A stretch of 64,000 bases of DNA from Pseudomonas putida. GTDB taxonomy: Bacteria > Pseudomonadota > Gammaproteobacteria > Pseudomonadales > Pseudomonadaceae. A model generated the notes under the pieces. That model was not told the origin of the DNA and did no database searches. It saw only the letters and a program-made list of their open reading frames with translations. This document shows, piece by piece, positions 19,054-27,934 of this stretch. Position 1 is the first letter of the stretch. The number at the start of each line of letters is the position of its first letter. The position numbers and the translations under genes were made by a program. The stretch is from contig NZ_BSKJ01000004.1 in assembly GCF_030159595.1 (NCBI RefSeq), positions 411,747-475,746 of the forward strand. Direction: 5' to 3'.

Positions 19054-19308
19054 CCCCCAAGCCTCGGGCCTCTAAGCCTATTCGTCAGCCATCGCTGCGA
19101 GGTTTCCGGCGAAGTGCGATTAGCACGCGGTGATAGAGAGAGGCGCTTGCAGATGGTGCATTGCTCTGAAAGTACGCAGAAGCGATGAACTCGTAACCTC
19201 TCTACTCCTGGAAGACAGCTACCGCCTCATGGGCGCCAGGGCGGAGATGAGAGAGAGCCTACGCAGCTGTCTGAGTTGGCGCTCTCGTTTAATCAGGCCG
19301 GGCATGGT

Positions 19309-22300
19309 CTACTCCTCCCTCTGCCCGGCTTTCGCCTGGTTGGCTTTGATAGCTTTTGCCGCTGCCTTCCCTCCTCGCTTGGTAAGGTCAATGCCGATGA
19401 CCTTGATGTCGGCTACGTTTGGATATTTAGGGGCCAAGGACTGCCATTCATCCTGCAGTGCCATGACGAGCTCGTCAAAAGCTAATCGGCCCTTCGGTGT
19501 CTCCCAAGTTCCTCTGCCTCCTTGATTCACTACTAAGAATATCCCGCAGCTAGAGCGCGTGTCGCGCAGGTAGTCTCCGCCCAGCTGATTCTCAAGTCGC
19601 TCGAACAACCGCGACCCAGGCCATTTGTCAGCAAGCTTAAGCTCGATAGGCACTGGCCCATCGAATCGGCTGCTATGCATTCTGAAGTCCGGGCGTTTGT
19701 CATCTGCGAGCTGCTCCTCCTGCGGAATGACGTAGCGTGCGCCCGCACGATCTCTACACCAGTTTCCGATATATTTGCGAAGGGCAGTCTCTTGGTTAGC
19801 GAGCAGCAGGATTTCCGCAATGCTCGAGTCTCCATTTTCGAGGTCATGCTTCAAATCGTGGAGGCGGTCAATCGCAAGGCTCCATAGCTCGCGGTGGTTA
19901 GCTGGTGCCTTTTCAAGTTGGTTTTGGAAGTCGACTACATCCGCGGGTTCCCAAGGCGAAGATTTTGAATCTGCAGTGGCTCTTTGCTCCGTGTAAAACG
20001 CGCTCCAGGCTCGTAGACGTTGTGCTGGATGTTCAAAAGCAATTTTCTCGAGTGCGAGAAAAGCTTCATGTCCAGAGGTGTCCCGAATGATGTTTAGGAG
20101 ACCATTTCTTACGTCCTGAGCGTCATCGCGCAGACCAGGCGAGTAGACGCCCTTTCCTAGGCGGTCGATATCATCTTCAACTCGTATGTACTTGCTGGCC
20201 AGTAGATACAAATCCGCAGCTTGCTCAGGGGCTTTGTACTGTTGACGGCAGCGGCTACCGTTGCGGTTACCTGCAATAACCGTCAGGCAGAGCATCATGA
20301 GTTTTGTCTTGTCCTCCTCAGATGTCAGTGCTTCGAGGTATTGCGCTAGAGCCGGGATTGCAACGATTGGCTGCGTCCCGATCCAAGCAGCAAACCATGT
20401 GGCTGCTATCTCAGGCGCGCTACTGGGGAGAGCCATCACACTGGCCAACCTCGAAATCGCGTCATCAGCAATGGACGAATCATTCAAGATGCTCAGCGCC
20501 AGCTGAAGACCGGCGACGCTTCCGAGTGGTTTCTCCAGCCGCGAGATGAGTGACGGGGTGATATGGTCGGACATACAAGCGCCACCCCTTCGCACCTTTT
20601 CTAATATGCAGTGGTGGTGCAACTCACCTGGAGCAGCACTGAGTTCGCTCTCAATCTCCTGGAGAGCGAGTCCCGCAACGGCACCAGGATGGTAAGAGAA
20701 CAGGTTCGATAGCCAAGTCGGGAAGCCGAGATCGAGCAAGCCAAAACGCGCCGCTATGTCAGCCTCGGCGACGGTCATAAGTGAAAAGAGATCTGGCTGT
20801 TCTGTGGTCTCTATCGCGAGTCCAGTTAGGCCGAATGATACAGTCGCTGATGGTACAAAGGCGTGCCCTCCTTCGCTCGGTAACTTCTGAGGCGCAGTCC
20901 TCCAAAACCTGATGGCGCCTTCTCGGAAGGCCTTAGCAATTGGTTCTCCAAACTCTGGAATCAGGGAAGCCCAGTCACCCTGTGAGCTCTTGCCTGTGCC
21001 TGTCGCCAGTGAGCGCCTCTTGCGATCAAGAGTATGTTGGGCGTTGGTGATAGCGCCTGGTGTGGAGGAGCCAAGCAAGCATGCGAGATTTCCGGCTAAA
21101 CCCTCTTTCCAAGATTGCCACTCTGCTTGCTCCTTGGCCTCTCGACGTTCCTGCTTCTCCTTCAGCTCCGCTTGACGACGCTCAAACTTAGTCATCTCGC
21201 TCGACTGAGGCTTGCTAAGGGACTCCAGCTTTGAAAGGAGCTCCAGACGCCCCCCACACGAGGTTTCAAGTTGCTCGGGCCAGGTCGCAGGACGACCAGC
21301 TTCCTGGTAGATGTGAAACGCCAGACTCAATGCCATGAGCTGATCATCGAGTTCTGTCTTCTGTGTAATGTCAGCGCATGCACGCTCAAAATTTTGGGTG
21401 TTGTATGTCCATAGATGCCGGAAACCGCCGAGATCCCAGGTGTCGGCAATAGCCTTCTCCGCGCTTTTGCGCGTTTCGATGACATCATGCCAGAACAGTA
21501 GATGATCCATTTCGGGCCAAATCGGCACGAGCTCCCTCACTTCCGTGATCGCATTCCTGTCGGCAAGGTCGTTGTAGCTGTCTAAGCGAGAAAGCTTTCG
21601 CAGTACAGACAGCACGCGCGGCTCCATAGCCTTCGCATCTTTGGATTTCAGGAGGCGCAGCGCGGCCTGAGCGGCGGGTTCTGCCAACCAGGAAAAGCGT
21701 TTAGAGATCTCGCAGTAGCCGCGATCAATTGCGGGAGCCTTATCAAAAAGCTCATCCACGCCTTCAAGAAATAGATGAAGGAGCTCTGTTGGGGATGCGT
21801 CCACGACGTCCGAGATCGCGAAAGCGAGCTCATCGCTGCTGCTGTAGCTGGGCTTACGTGCAGAACGTGACAGAGAGTCTATAAGCCACCGAATCCACAC
21901 CTCATCCATCGGGAGGTTTTCTAGAAGCTCTGCCAAGCAGTCACGCCCGAATTTGGAGGTTCGCGCCAGCATTTCTATTCGCAGGCTAGCGAAGTCATCT
22001 GCAGAACCTGCCTCTTTGACTGCACGGATCGCAGCCACCTTGACACGGTTATCTTTGGTGTTAAGTGCGTATTGCACTGCGTCAGGAACCACAGCGATCA
22101 TCCTGGCCTGGGCAACCATATCAAGCAGAAACGAAACGATGTGGCTCTGGTCGCGATATTCGGCAAGGAGCTCATTTACGACTTCCGCAAGGTCAGTGTG
22201 CGCGAACAACTGAACAGCCGTGTGCTCAGTGACTGTCCAATCGTGTGCAGGCCGGGCCAGCGTCTTACACACTTGCCGGAGAATTACACGCCGCGAGTCG

Positions 22301-23592
22301 CTCGGGAGATGCCTAGGATCACCGTCCTCGAAGAAAATCTCCGGAGCGACACGGATAGCTCGTTCCCGGATGCGTTCATCAAACAATGCGAGCCATGGCA
22401 AAACAGGTCGCATCGTTGGCTCTATGACCTCACGGCCGTAATGCGTCTTGAAAAAGAGGCCTTCAACCCTGGCACGCGAGGCTTCGCTTAGGATTTGATG
22501 GTGTAGCCACTCTGCAGTGAGGTACTCCCTTACTGAGCGATGGTGAAAGCGCGTGGTGCCATAGATTCCTTCATCGAAAATAGGCCGGCTGAGCAAGGCC
22601 TCGCATTCGACCTCAGTCCAATCACCGAGAATTCCATCTAGCGGCATCCCTCTAGTGTTTCGGTTTCCATCAGGGATCCGAATAGCGGACGTTTGAGCCA
22701 ACGTAGTAGCCAGGGCAGCCAGTCTTGCTCCGTGGCGGAGTTTATTGGGAGCTATCGGCTTGGCATGTGATCTGTTCGTATCATGCTCCTGGAGCCGCCG
22801 TTCAATGCTGCTACGCATCAGGTCGTAGCGAGATCCAATCTTTCCCTGAGATTTCCAGAAGAGGACGAGTTCAAGGAAGTCCAACGGGCGGGTTGTGAGC
22901 CCGTTCGCTTCGGTTCGCTCAATAGCAGCTTTGAAGCTATCCACGTCCTCAACGCCGTTAGCTCTCAAGAATGTGTCAATTTGCTCCCCCTGGATGTCGT
23001 CCAAGGTGACCAGCATGAAGGGGCCTGCAGTGTCTGTGCCTTCTGCTGCATCACCGGAGCCGGGTGCGAACGGAAACTCTCTTTGGCACAGCGCAAGATC
23101 AGTTTTGGGGCGCCAGGCAGAAAGCCTACTGGTGATAACGATGTGAGCATTGTCACCTACCTTCTTTGCATACAAGCCGAGCTTACGTATGGCCACCTCA
23201 AAGTCGAGCGGGCTTCGCAGCTTCGCTTCATCAACTGAATCCATAAGGATCCAGCCTTCTGTACCCGAGCTGCACCAGGTGATGAATTCATCGTGTGTAC
23301 CTTCTTCAAATGCGCCTTCGAAGAAGTCTTTGATGTGCTCAATTCGGAGAAAAAATGCTGGCTTTCCTTCACCCCGGAGCTGTCGAGCGACATTCCTGAT
23401 CTCTTCAGTCTTACCTGAGCCTGCCTCGGATAGCAGGATTACGCGGTGATGGCTCAACAGGTCAGGCCAGAAGAGTTTTCCTGCTCTGTTGTGTCTGGCG
23501 TTTAGGTCTGCGTCGTCGTCGATATCTGCATCGAGGACGATTTTGGAGAAGGTACGATTGAGTTGAATGAAGGCGTCCGAATGCCCAGTCAT
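19309..23592 (-). CDS. NACHT-type STAND NTPase with HEAT-like region and C-terminal PD-(D/E)XK nuclease
   Basis: 1,427 residues. The NTPase domain is near the N-terminus: Walker A EAGSGKT with Lys61, Walker B ILMDSVDE (115-122) and a sensor ITSRLSAW. A long all-helical middle part (about residues 260-1250) looks like HEAT/TPR-type repeats and should be the sensor arm. A Lys/Glu/Arg-rich coiled stretch (ERRQAELKEKQERREAKEQ) lies near residue 800. The C-terminus carries RPDFRMH (Asp1302) and VPIELKLAD (Glu1317, Lys1319), the PD-(D/E)XK pattern, followed by GIFLVVNQG. This suggests a defence protein in which sensing triggers DNA cleavage. In known Avs proteins the nuclease is N-terminal, so the order here is reversed. 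It stands alone on its strand. Confidence 0.75.
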   Translation of the reverse strand: MTGHSDAFIQLNRTFSKIVLDADIDDDADLNARHNRAGKLFWPDLLSHHRVILLSEAGSGKTEEIRNVARQLRGEGKPAFFLRIEHIKDFFEGAFEEGTHDEFITWCSSGTEGWILMDSVDEAKLRSPLDFEVAIRKLGLYAKKVGDNAHIVITSRLSAWRPKTDLALCQREFPFAPGSGDAAEGTDTAGPFMLVTLDDIQGEQIDTFLRANGVEDVDSFKAAIERTEANGLTTRPLDFLELVLFWKSQGKIGSRYDLMRSSIERRLQEHDTNRSHAKPIAPNKLRHGARLAALATTLAQTSAIRIPDGNRNTRGMPLDGILGDWTEVECEALLSRPIFDEGIYGTTRFHHRSVREYLTAEWLHHQILSEASRARVEGLFFKTHYGREVIEPTMRPVLPWLALFDERIRERAIRVAPEIFFEDGDPRHLPSDSRRVILRQVCKTLARPAHDWTVTEHTAVQLFAHTDLAEVVNELLAEYRDQSHIVSFLLDMVAQARMIAVVPDAVQYALNTKDNRVKVAAIRAVKEAGSADDFASLRIEMLARTSKFGRDCLAELLENLPMDEVWIRWLIDSLSRSARKPSYSSSDELAFAISDVVDASPTELLHLFLEGVDELFDKAPAIDRGYCEISKRFSWLAEPAAQAALRLLKSKDAKAMEPRVLSVLRKLSRLDSYNDLADRNAITEVRELVPIWPEMDHLLFWHDVIETRKSAEKAIADTWDLGGFRHLWTYNTQNFERACADITQKTELDDQLMALSLAFHIYQEAGRPATWPEQLETSCGGRLELLSKLESLSKPQSSEMTKFERRQAELKEKQERREAKEQAEWQSWKEGLAGNLACLLGSSTPGAITNAQHTLDRKRRSLATGTGKSSQGDWASLIPEFGEPIAKAFREGAIRFWRTAPQKLPSEGGHAFVPSATVSFGLTGLAIETTEQPDLFSLMTVAEADIAARFGLLDLGFPTWLSNLFSYHPGAVAGLALQEIESELSAAPGELHHHCILEKVRRGGACMSDHITPSLISRLEKPLGSVAGLQLALSILNDSSIADDAISRLASVMALPSSAPEIAATWFAAWIGTQPIVAIPALAQYLEALTSEEDKTKLMMLCLTVIAGNRNGSRCRQQYKAPEQAADLYLLASKYIRVEDDIDRLGKGVYSPGLRDDAQDVRNGLLNIIRDTSGHEAFLALEKIAFEHPAQRLRAWSAFYTEQRATADSKSSPWEPADVVDFQNQLEKAPANHRELWSLAIDRLHDLKHDLENGDSSIAEILLLANQETALRKYIGNWCRDRAGARYVIPQEEQLADDKRPDFRMHSSRFDGPVPIELKLADKWPGSRLFERLENQLGGDYLRDTRSSCGIFLVVNQGGRGTWETPKGRLAFDELVMALQDEWQSLAPKYPNVADIKVIGIDLTKRGGKAAAKAIKANQAKAGQREE

Positions 23593-23747
23593 AAAAGGAT
23601 CTCAAGCAGGTCAGGTACAGGCCCGAGATGGGCCGCAGATGCCCTGCAATCCTACCTGAAACACAGCGCTCACCGGCGGCTTGTACCCAGGCTATATCTA
23701 ACCATCGAGCGCCAACACGCGCGATGAAATCTCATGTGCCGTGAGTC

Positions 23748-24053
23748 TTGCTTCGCGGTGCAGCAGATACGAGCCGGACGTTCCTTTCCAAGTTGGAGGG
23801 TGCTCGAGCAAGCATCACGTTGGACAAGCTCGAACAGGTGAGTCAACGCCTGGAGTTGAGTCCACTGAGCATACTGACCCTCTCCCTGAGCGAGCAGACC
23901 GGTAGGCCTCCAATGGATCTCATTAACAGCCTGCGCTGCGAAATCGAGCACCTGCAAGGTGATGGCGGTGTACCTGGGCTGGACATTGCTTCCGATGGCC
24001 ACTCTCGTTCCAGACTTCAGCCTTCCCCTCGCTGCGAGGGCGAAGCAAGATGA
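23748..24053 (+). pseudogene. 5'-truncated XRE-family regulator
   Basis: The frame reads AADTSRTFLSKLEGARASITLDKLEQ..., which matches the second half of a Cro/CI-type helix-turn-helix and the tail (SPLSILTLSLSEQTG) of a regulator family common in Pseudomonas. The first helices, normally 20-25 residues before this point, are missing: a stop lies two codons ahead of the TTG at 23748 and the other frames do not supply them. After about residue 52 the sequence becomes non-specific. It is probably a remnant of a regulator lost when the NACHT gene region was inserted. Confidence 0.55.
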
Positions 24054-24103
24054 GATTCGCTCCCCTGCCCTATAGCTGCGCGACAGTTCGTCTGTGCGGT
24101 GGA

Positions 24104-24409
24104 TTACTCTGATGATTCAGGGCAGACGATCAGAGCAATCAGCTCAGGAACCAACGCGCGCGCATCCTGCTCGTACCCTTCCCGCCACCGGTGCGACCAA
24201 TCTTGAGGGGATCCGTCCTGCTCCCACTCGGCCAAGGCAAGGGCATTGAGGATCTCCATCTCAAACCAGAGGGCCTGCCACCCTTCTCCATCTGTTACCA
24301 AGGCGGGGTGTTGCCAGACGAATTCAGTCTGCGCCACGAAGCGCGACCAGCTCATCAGATCTTGAGGTGCTTCATGAGCCAGTATCCTTAGCGCCGAAAA
24401 TGTCAGCAC
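24104..24409 (-). CDS. Small protein of unknown function
   Basis: 101 residues from a GTG with GGGGG placed about 6 nt upstream. It is acidic and Trp-rich (SWSRFVAQTEFVWQHPALV, EGWQALWFEMEILNALALAEW, WSHRWREGYEQDA), mostly helical by eye, with no domain I recognise. Codon use and the conserved-looking aromatic pattern support a real gene. It diverges from the histidine phosphatase gene 150 nt away. Confidence 0.5.
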   Translation of the reverse strand: MLTFSALRILAHEAPQDLMSWSRFVAQTEFVWQHPALVTDGEGWQALWFEMEILNALALAEWEQDGSPQDWSHRWREGYEQDARALVPELIALIVCPESSE

Positions 24410-24559
24410 GAGTTTCCCCCAGAGAAAACGAACACACTACTCTGCATCCTGCCAGAGAGAGCGCTTTCTTCACGATCTCTCCCTTTCGCATGGCTATCCC
24501 ATACGGTGCCATGCCAGCATGGCGCAACCCAAGCAACGTAAGCCAAGGAAGGAGAGTCA

Positions 24560-25177
24560 ATGAAGAACGTCAGGCTGATACGCCACGGCGAGAGCGCCGC
24601 CAACGCTGGCGAGCCAACTAGGGATCACGCAAGCATTCCTTTGACGGCGAAAGGCCTCGAGCAAGCCGGCAACGTCGCGCAGTCGATCACCAGCGCCCCA
24701 GGGCTCATTCTCGCCTCATCGTTCCTTCGCGCCCAAGCTACCGCGCTGGCCACCACGGCACTCTATCCCGATGCTGCTTTCGAAACTTGGCCGGTTCACG
24801 AATTCACCTACCTGGCGCCAGCACGCTGTGTAGATACGACGGTCGCACAGCGGCGGGGTTGGGTCGAGGCTTTCTGGCAGAGATCAGATCCTGCCTTTTC
24901 GGACGGTGTAGGAGCAGAGTCTTTCCATGATCTCGTGGCCAGGGCTGTGCATTTCCTTGACCTAATCGCAGAACACTCGGCCAATGAGATCGTGGTGTTT
25001 TCGCATGGTCAGTACCTTAACACCGTGCGCTGGCTACTCGAGAAAAAGCCGCAGGTGATTGACGGTGAAGCAATGCTGGATTGGCGTGAGTACGAGATAG
25101 CGAACCATATCCCGAATTGTCAGGGGTTCTCGCTCAGCCGGCATACGGACGGAAAAAACTGGGCTCTCGGTCGTTGA
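24560..25177 (+). CDS. Histidine phosphatase family protein
   Basis: 205 residues. The phosphohistidine motif is LIRHGESAANAGE at residues 6-18 (His9), and the second catalytic His is in VVFSHGQYLNT near residue 150. The fold is that of phosphoglycerate mutase-like phosphatases, and the substrate is unknown. A strong AAGGAAGGAG site lies ahead of the ATG. Such phosphatases occur in many islands as single accessory genes. There is no linked kinase in sight. Confidence 0.85.
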   Translation: MKNVRLIRHGESAANAGEPTRDHASIPLTAKGLEQAGNVAQSITSAPGLILASSFLRAQATALATTALYPDAAFETWPVHEFTYLAPARCVDTTVAQRRGWVEAFWQRSDPAFSDGVGAESFHDLVARAVHFLDLIAEHSANEIVVFSHGQYLNTVRWLLEKKPQVIDGEAMLDWREYEIANHIPNCQGFSLSRHTDGKNWALGR

Positions 25178-25218
25178 ATACGTCAACTACGAACGTCAGC
25201 TTTTTGCTGACCTTATCT

Positions 25219-25404
25219 TCACGCCCTTTTTACATGCGATGCCTGCTCGAGCAGTTGGTCAATCGTCTCATTCCACTGTTGGAGCGGTGAAATGTCCGGT
25301 GCGCCATACCGTGCAGCTAGCTCCGACTGAGCATTGGTTGTCGTGTGAATCCTCCAAATTAAGACGAAATATCTTCGTCTGAGCGCCAGCTCAGCGCTCT
25401 CCAT
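25219..25404 (-). CDS. Small protein of unknown function beside a palindromic operator
   Basis: 61 residues: MESAELALRRRYFVLIWRIH..., helical, ends in a basic tail. An upstream ATG at 25425 would translate the palindrome itself, so the ATG at 25404 was chosen; AAAGGG from the palindrome lies 6 nt ahead. If a protein binds this palindrome it would cover the start region. It is divergent from the phosphatase gene at 25578. Confidence 0.45.
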   Translation of the reverse strand: MESAELALRRRYFVLIWRIHTTTNAQSELAARYGAPDISPLQQWNETIDQLLEQASHVKRA

Positions 25405-25468
25405 AATGATCCCTTTTGGGATCATTAACCCCTCAAAACGCCCTTAATTTTCCCATATGGGATCATTA
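25404..25468. promoter_or_regulatory. Tandem palindromic operators between divergent genes
   Basis: Site 1 (25404-25427) has perfect arms TAATGATCCC/GGGATCATTA around TTTT. Site 2 (25445-25468) has TAATTTTCCC/GGGATCATTA around ATAT. The centres are 41 bp apart, close to four helical turns, which fits cooperative binding by one repressor. No regulator of this type is visibly next to it. Confidence 0.7.
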
Positions 25469-25577
25469 CGCGGGGCGTTGCTGAAGGGGCCGTTTTCCTC
25501 GACGAATGAGTTCCAGAAGGGGAAAATAGGTGGGTTATCGACTTAACGATAATGGCAACAGAGACGTACCCTGCCCC

Positions 25578-26579
25578 ATGAATTCTAAGGTTCTCCAGTT
25601 ACCGAAAAATCTCCACGGTCGTGACTTTGTAGTCGGAGACATCCACTTCAAAATCACAGACCTCCACCGCGGGCTGCACGCATTGGACTTCGATAAAGCT
25701 AAGGATCGGCTGATCGCTGTGGGCGATCTGATTGACCGCGGGCCTGGTGTATTGGATGGGCTGAAGCTGCTCGGCGAGCCTTGGTTCTTCAGCGTCCAAG
25801 GCAACCACGAGCGAATGCTGATCGACGCTTATGAGGCTAATCCCAACGCTCGCTATTCTGCGCATGGCGCGGGCTGGTGGATGACGATTGCTGATGAGTC
25901 CAAAGCGATGATCATTGGGAAGCTCCGGAGCTTGCCGATCGCCATTGAGGTTCAGTCGGATCGGGGTGTTGTGGGTGTCGTGCATGCAGATGTGCCGGCG
26001 GGCATGGCCTGGTCGACCTTTCTGGAGCAACTCGAGAATCCAGCAATGGAGGAGATCGCCCTGTGGGGGCGAGATCGGATCGTTAAGCACCATCGTGAAG
26101 GCGTACCTGGAGTGTGGCGGGTCTGTACCGGCCATACGTGGATTCCGCGTCCGTTGAGGTTAGGCAATGTGCTAGCGCTGGACGTCACCGGTGGCGCCGA
26201 CGGCTCGTTGGCCATCTACAGCATTCAGGAAGACAAAATCTTCATTGATGGTGTTGCTACCTCTATCGACCAGGCTGATTGCCTGAGCGAGCAGCTCCAG
26301 GAGCTTGAGCGGCGTGCCGGGGCTCTCAAAACGACGGTGAACAGTAACAAGCTCATCGAGACGCAGGTAATGGCGGCGGAGCTGGAGTCAGTTGCGAAGC
26401 TGGTCAATTCGATGTGGCAAGACGTTCGCGAAGGTGTTGAGGAGCAACAACGGCTGGTAAACGCGCTGCATGGGCTGAGCCTTGCGACTGGTGAGCTCCG
26501 GGGCGCCAAGCTCGACGAACTATGTGCTAGGCATGAGAACACTCAGGTCGAAGCGCTTCTTCGACGGTTGTTAGGTTGA
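25578..26579 (+). CDS. PP2A-like metallophosphatase with C-terminal helical extension
   Basis: 333 residues. Metallophosphoesterase motifs are GDIH (about residue 20), GDLIDRG (about 50), GNHE (about 75) and HAD/GHT further on, matching the lambda-phosphatase/PrpE-like bacterial Ser/Thr phosphatase family. The metal-binding core ends near residue 225. The last 100 residues form a predicted coiled, helical extension (LSEQLQELERRAGALKTTV) not found in the short lambda type. The ATG at 25578 was preferred to a GTG at 25530 because homology begins there. It follows the tandem operators and is trailed 9 nt later by the Phd-like mini gene. Confidence 0.8.
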   Translation: MNSKVLQLPKNLHGRDFVVGDIHFKITDLHRGLHALDFDKAKDRLIAVGDLIDRGPGVLDGLKLLGEPWFFSVQGNHERMLIDAYEANPNARYSAHGAGWWMTIADESKAMIIGKLRSLPIAIEVQSDRGVVGVVHADVPAGMAWSTFLEQLENPAMEEIALWGRDRIVKHHREGVPGVWRVCTGHTWIPRPLRLGNVLALDVTGGADGSLAIYSIQEDKIFIDGVATSIDQADCLSEQLQELERRAGALKTTVNSNKLIETQVMAAELESVAKLVNSMWQDVREGVEEQQRLVNALHGLSLATGELRGAKLDELCARHENTQVEALLRRLLG

Positions 26580-26588
26580 GAGGTTTTC

Positions 26589-26720
26589 ATGGAGTACGTG
26601 ATGAGCATTAGCCAGGCGCGTCGACGTTTTCGTCGTGTGCTCAAGCTCGCAGAGAAAGGCAACACGTTCATTCTGACAAGGTGCGGCAAGCCGGTATGTC
26701 GGCTTAAGCTCTACGAATAG
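26589..26720 (+). CDS. Mini Phd/YefM-like antitoxin domain protein
   Basis: 43 residues. The middle, SISQARRRFRRVLKLAEKG, followed by TFILTRCGKPVCRLKLYE, matches the helix-strand core of Phd/YefM antitoxins (a helix, then ILTRxGKPVARL). The usual C-terminal toxin-binding tail is missing. It starts 9 nt after the phosphatase stop and is probably co-transcribed. No doc, relE or other toxin gene lies beside it. It may be a DNA-binding regulator for the operators upstream; this is a guess from position. Confidence 0.5.
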   Translation: MEYVMSISQARRRFRRVLKLAEKGNTFILTRCGKPVCRLKLYE

Positions 26721-26741
26721 GTATCTCGAGCATTTCTGTGC

Positions 26742-26839
26742 GTGCCCGTTGGGTCGGCTCTCGTGAACCAAGCCGCCCGCTTCGCATTCGTCTTGGCCCG
26801 GAGGGCTTCGATCCTCACGCCTCGCGCGCTCCGCTTGCA
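26742..26839. repeat. Dispersed structured repeat, copy B
   Basis: Second copy of the element at 13559-13671, same orientation, 15 nt shorter. It directly follows the Phd-like mini gene and ends 20 nt before the Abi-like gene's stop. The CCAAG/CTTGG and GCCC/GGGC pairings are kept although the loop sequence differs. Confidence 0.75.
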
Positions 26840-26859
26840 CGTCAGGAAATTCCAAATTT

Positions 26860-27648
26860 CTAGTGGAGTGCTAGAGCTCTGAGCAGAAGCGCAGACCATT
26901 TGATTGAGTCATAAACTAAGGCGTTGATGACTGGTTTGGTACCGTGTACATCGCCCATGTCTGATCTCAGCTTCTGCATGACAAATGCGGCTTGATTCAG
27001 CGATCCCTCGAGGTTACTGGCGAGTGGCTTGTAGTCAGCATCAGACCAGCCGATGTCCACTAACTCTTGAACCAGGCGGTTCTTCACATTTAGCGCATCC
27101 ACGGATCGCTTCACTCTCTCTTGGAATGACGCCTTGTTAGGATCACCCAAGTTACAGATAGAGTAGATATCTGCAGTCACTGAATCCAAAGCCCCACAGG
27201 CAGCCGAGAGCGCCCCACTGAGGTCACCATCACGGAGCCTACTGGACGCTTTCTGGATGTCCGCCCTCGCCTGTTCAGGGATCGAAGCTAGATCTGCTAC
27301 GTCAAAAATGTCCACTGGAATGAGGGTTGTTCCAGAAAACTTCCATCCGATTCGGCTGAAAACGCGCTCCAATTCCTCAACCACATCAGCTTTACGCCGC
27401 ATCATCTCTTCGCAACAGATGGAGACAAAAGCTCCGCGATCGGCTTCACCCATCGCTCCAACCTGCTTGTCGATCTCACTCAGCAGTTGGGATTTTGTAG
27501 CGCCATTTTGTTGCCTCTGCTCCAGATGCGCTAATCGGGACATATCGAGATTCCCGTATCCCACGATCTGTTTGATGTCACCGAAACTGAATTTTTCTAT
27601 GAGCGTGGAGCGAACGGGGCTCCAAGGAATCGAGCTGCTTTTGATCAT
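26860..27648 (-). CDS. Abortive-infection-like protein with HEPN-type C-terminus
   Basis: 262 residues. The C-terminal half (about residues 140-262) has DGDLSGALSAACGALDSVTADIYS and, near the end, LRSDMGDVHGTKPVINALVYDS. This is the pattern of the Abi_C domain, a HEPN-related fold in abortive-infection proteins, with the R...GxxHG motif expected at the ribonuclease centre. The N-terminal half is helical (FGDIKQIVGYGNLDMSRLAHLEQRQ) and may bind DNA or a phage factor. It is single, without a recognised partner. The assignment rests on motif memory and needs a profile search. Confidence 0.6.
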   Translation of the reverse strand: MIKSSSIPWSPVRSTLIEKFSFGDIKQIVGYGNLDMSRLAHLEQRQQNGATKSQLLSEIDKQVGAMGEADRGAFVSICCEEMMRRKADVVEELERVFSRIGWKFSGTTLIPVDIFDVADLASIPEQARADIQKASSRLRDGDLSGALSAACGALDSVTADIYSICNLGDPNKASFQERVKRSVDALNVKNRLVQELVDIGWSDADYKPLASNLEGSLNQAAFVMQKLRSDMGDVHGTKPVINALVYDSIKWSALLLRALALH

Positions 27649-27689
27649 GAGGGATCTCGATGATTTGCGAGGTTGCCAATATGAGAAAG

Positions 27690-27839
27690 CTAGATAGTAC
27701 GAAGGAACCGCAAACTCGATTTCAGCCGCTGAATGATGCTGGAACGGTCAGGATGGTGCTTCGCCTCCAATCGCTGAATTTTCGAGATCATTCTCACGAT
27801 GCTTTCCCTTGCGCGCTGCCGACTTCCTGTCCTTTTCAT
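27690..27839 (-). CDS. Small basic protein, possibly SOS-regulated
   Basis: 49 residues, strongly basic and helical (RESIVRMISKIQRLEAKHH, then RSSIIQRLKSSLRFLRTI). GAGG lies 6 nt ahead of the ATG at 27839 and codon use looks coding. A LexA-type box lies 109 nt upstream on the same strand. No family recognised. Confidence 0.4.
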   Translation of the reverse strand: MKRTGSRQRARESIVRMISKIQRLEAKHHPDRSSIIQRLKSSLRFLRTI

Positions 27840-27934
27840 TGGTGCCTCGAGTTGGGGTGGATGGCGTCCCGCAGGCTTCACCCTAGCATTTTGCAAAACG
27901 AAGCGCCTACCCCTGGCAGACGCAAGAAAGTACG

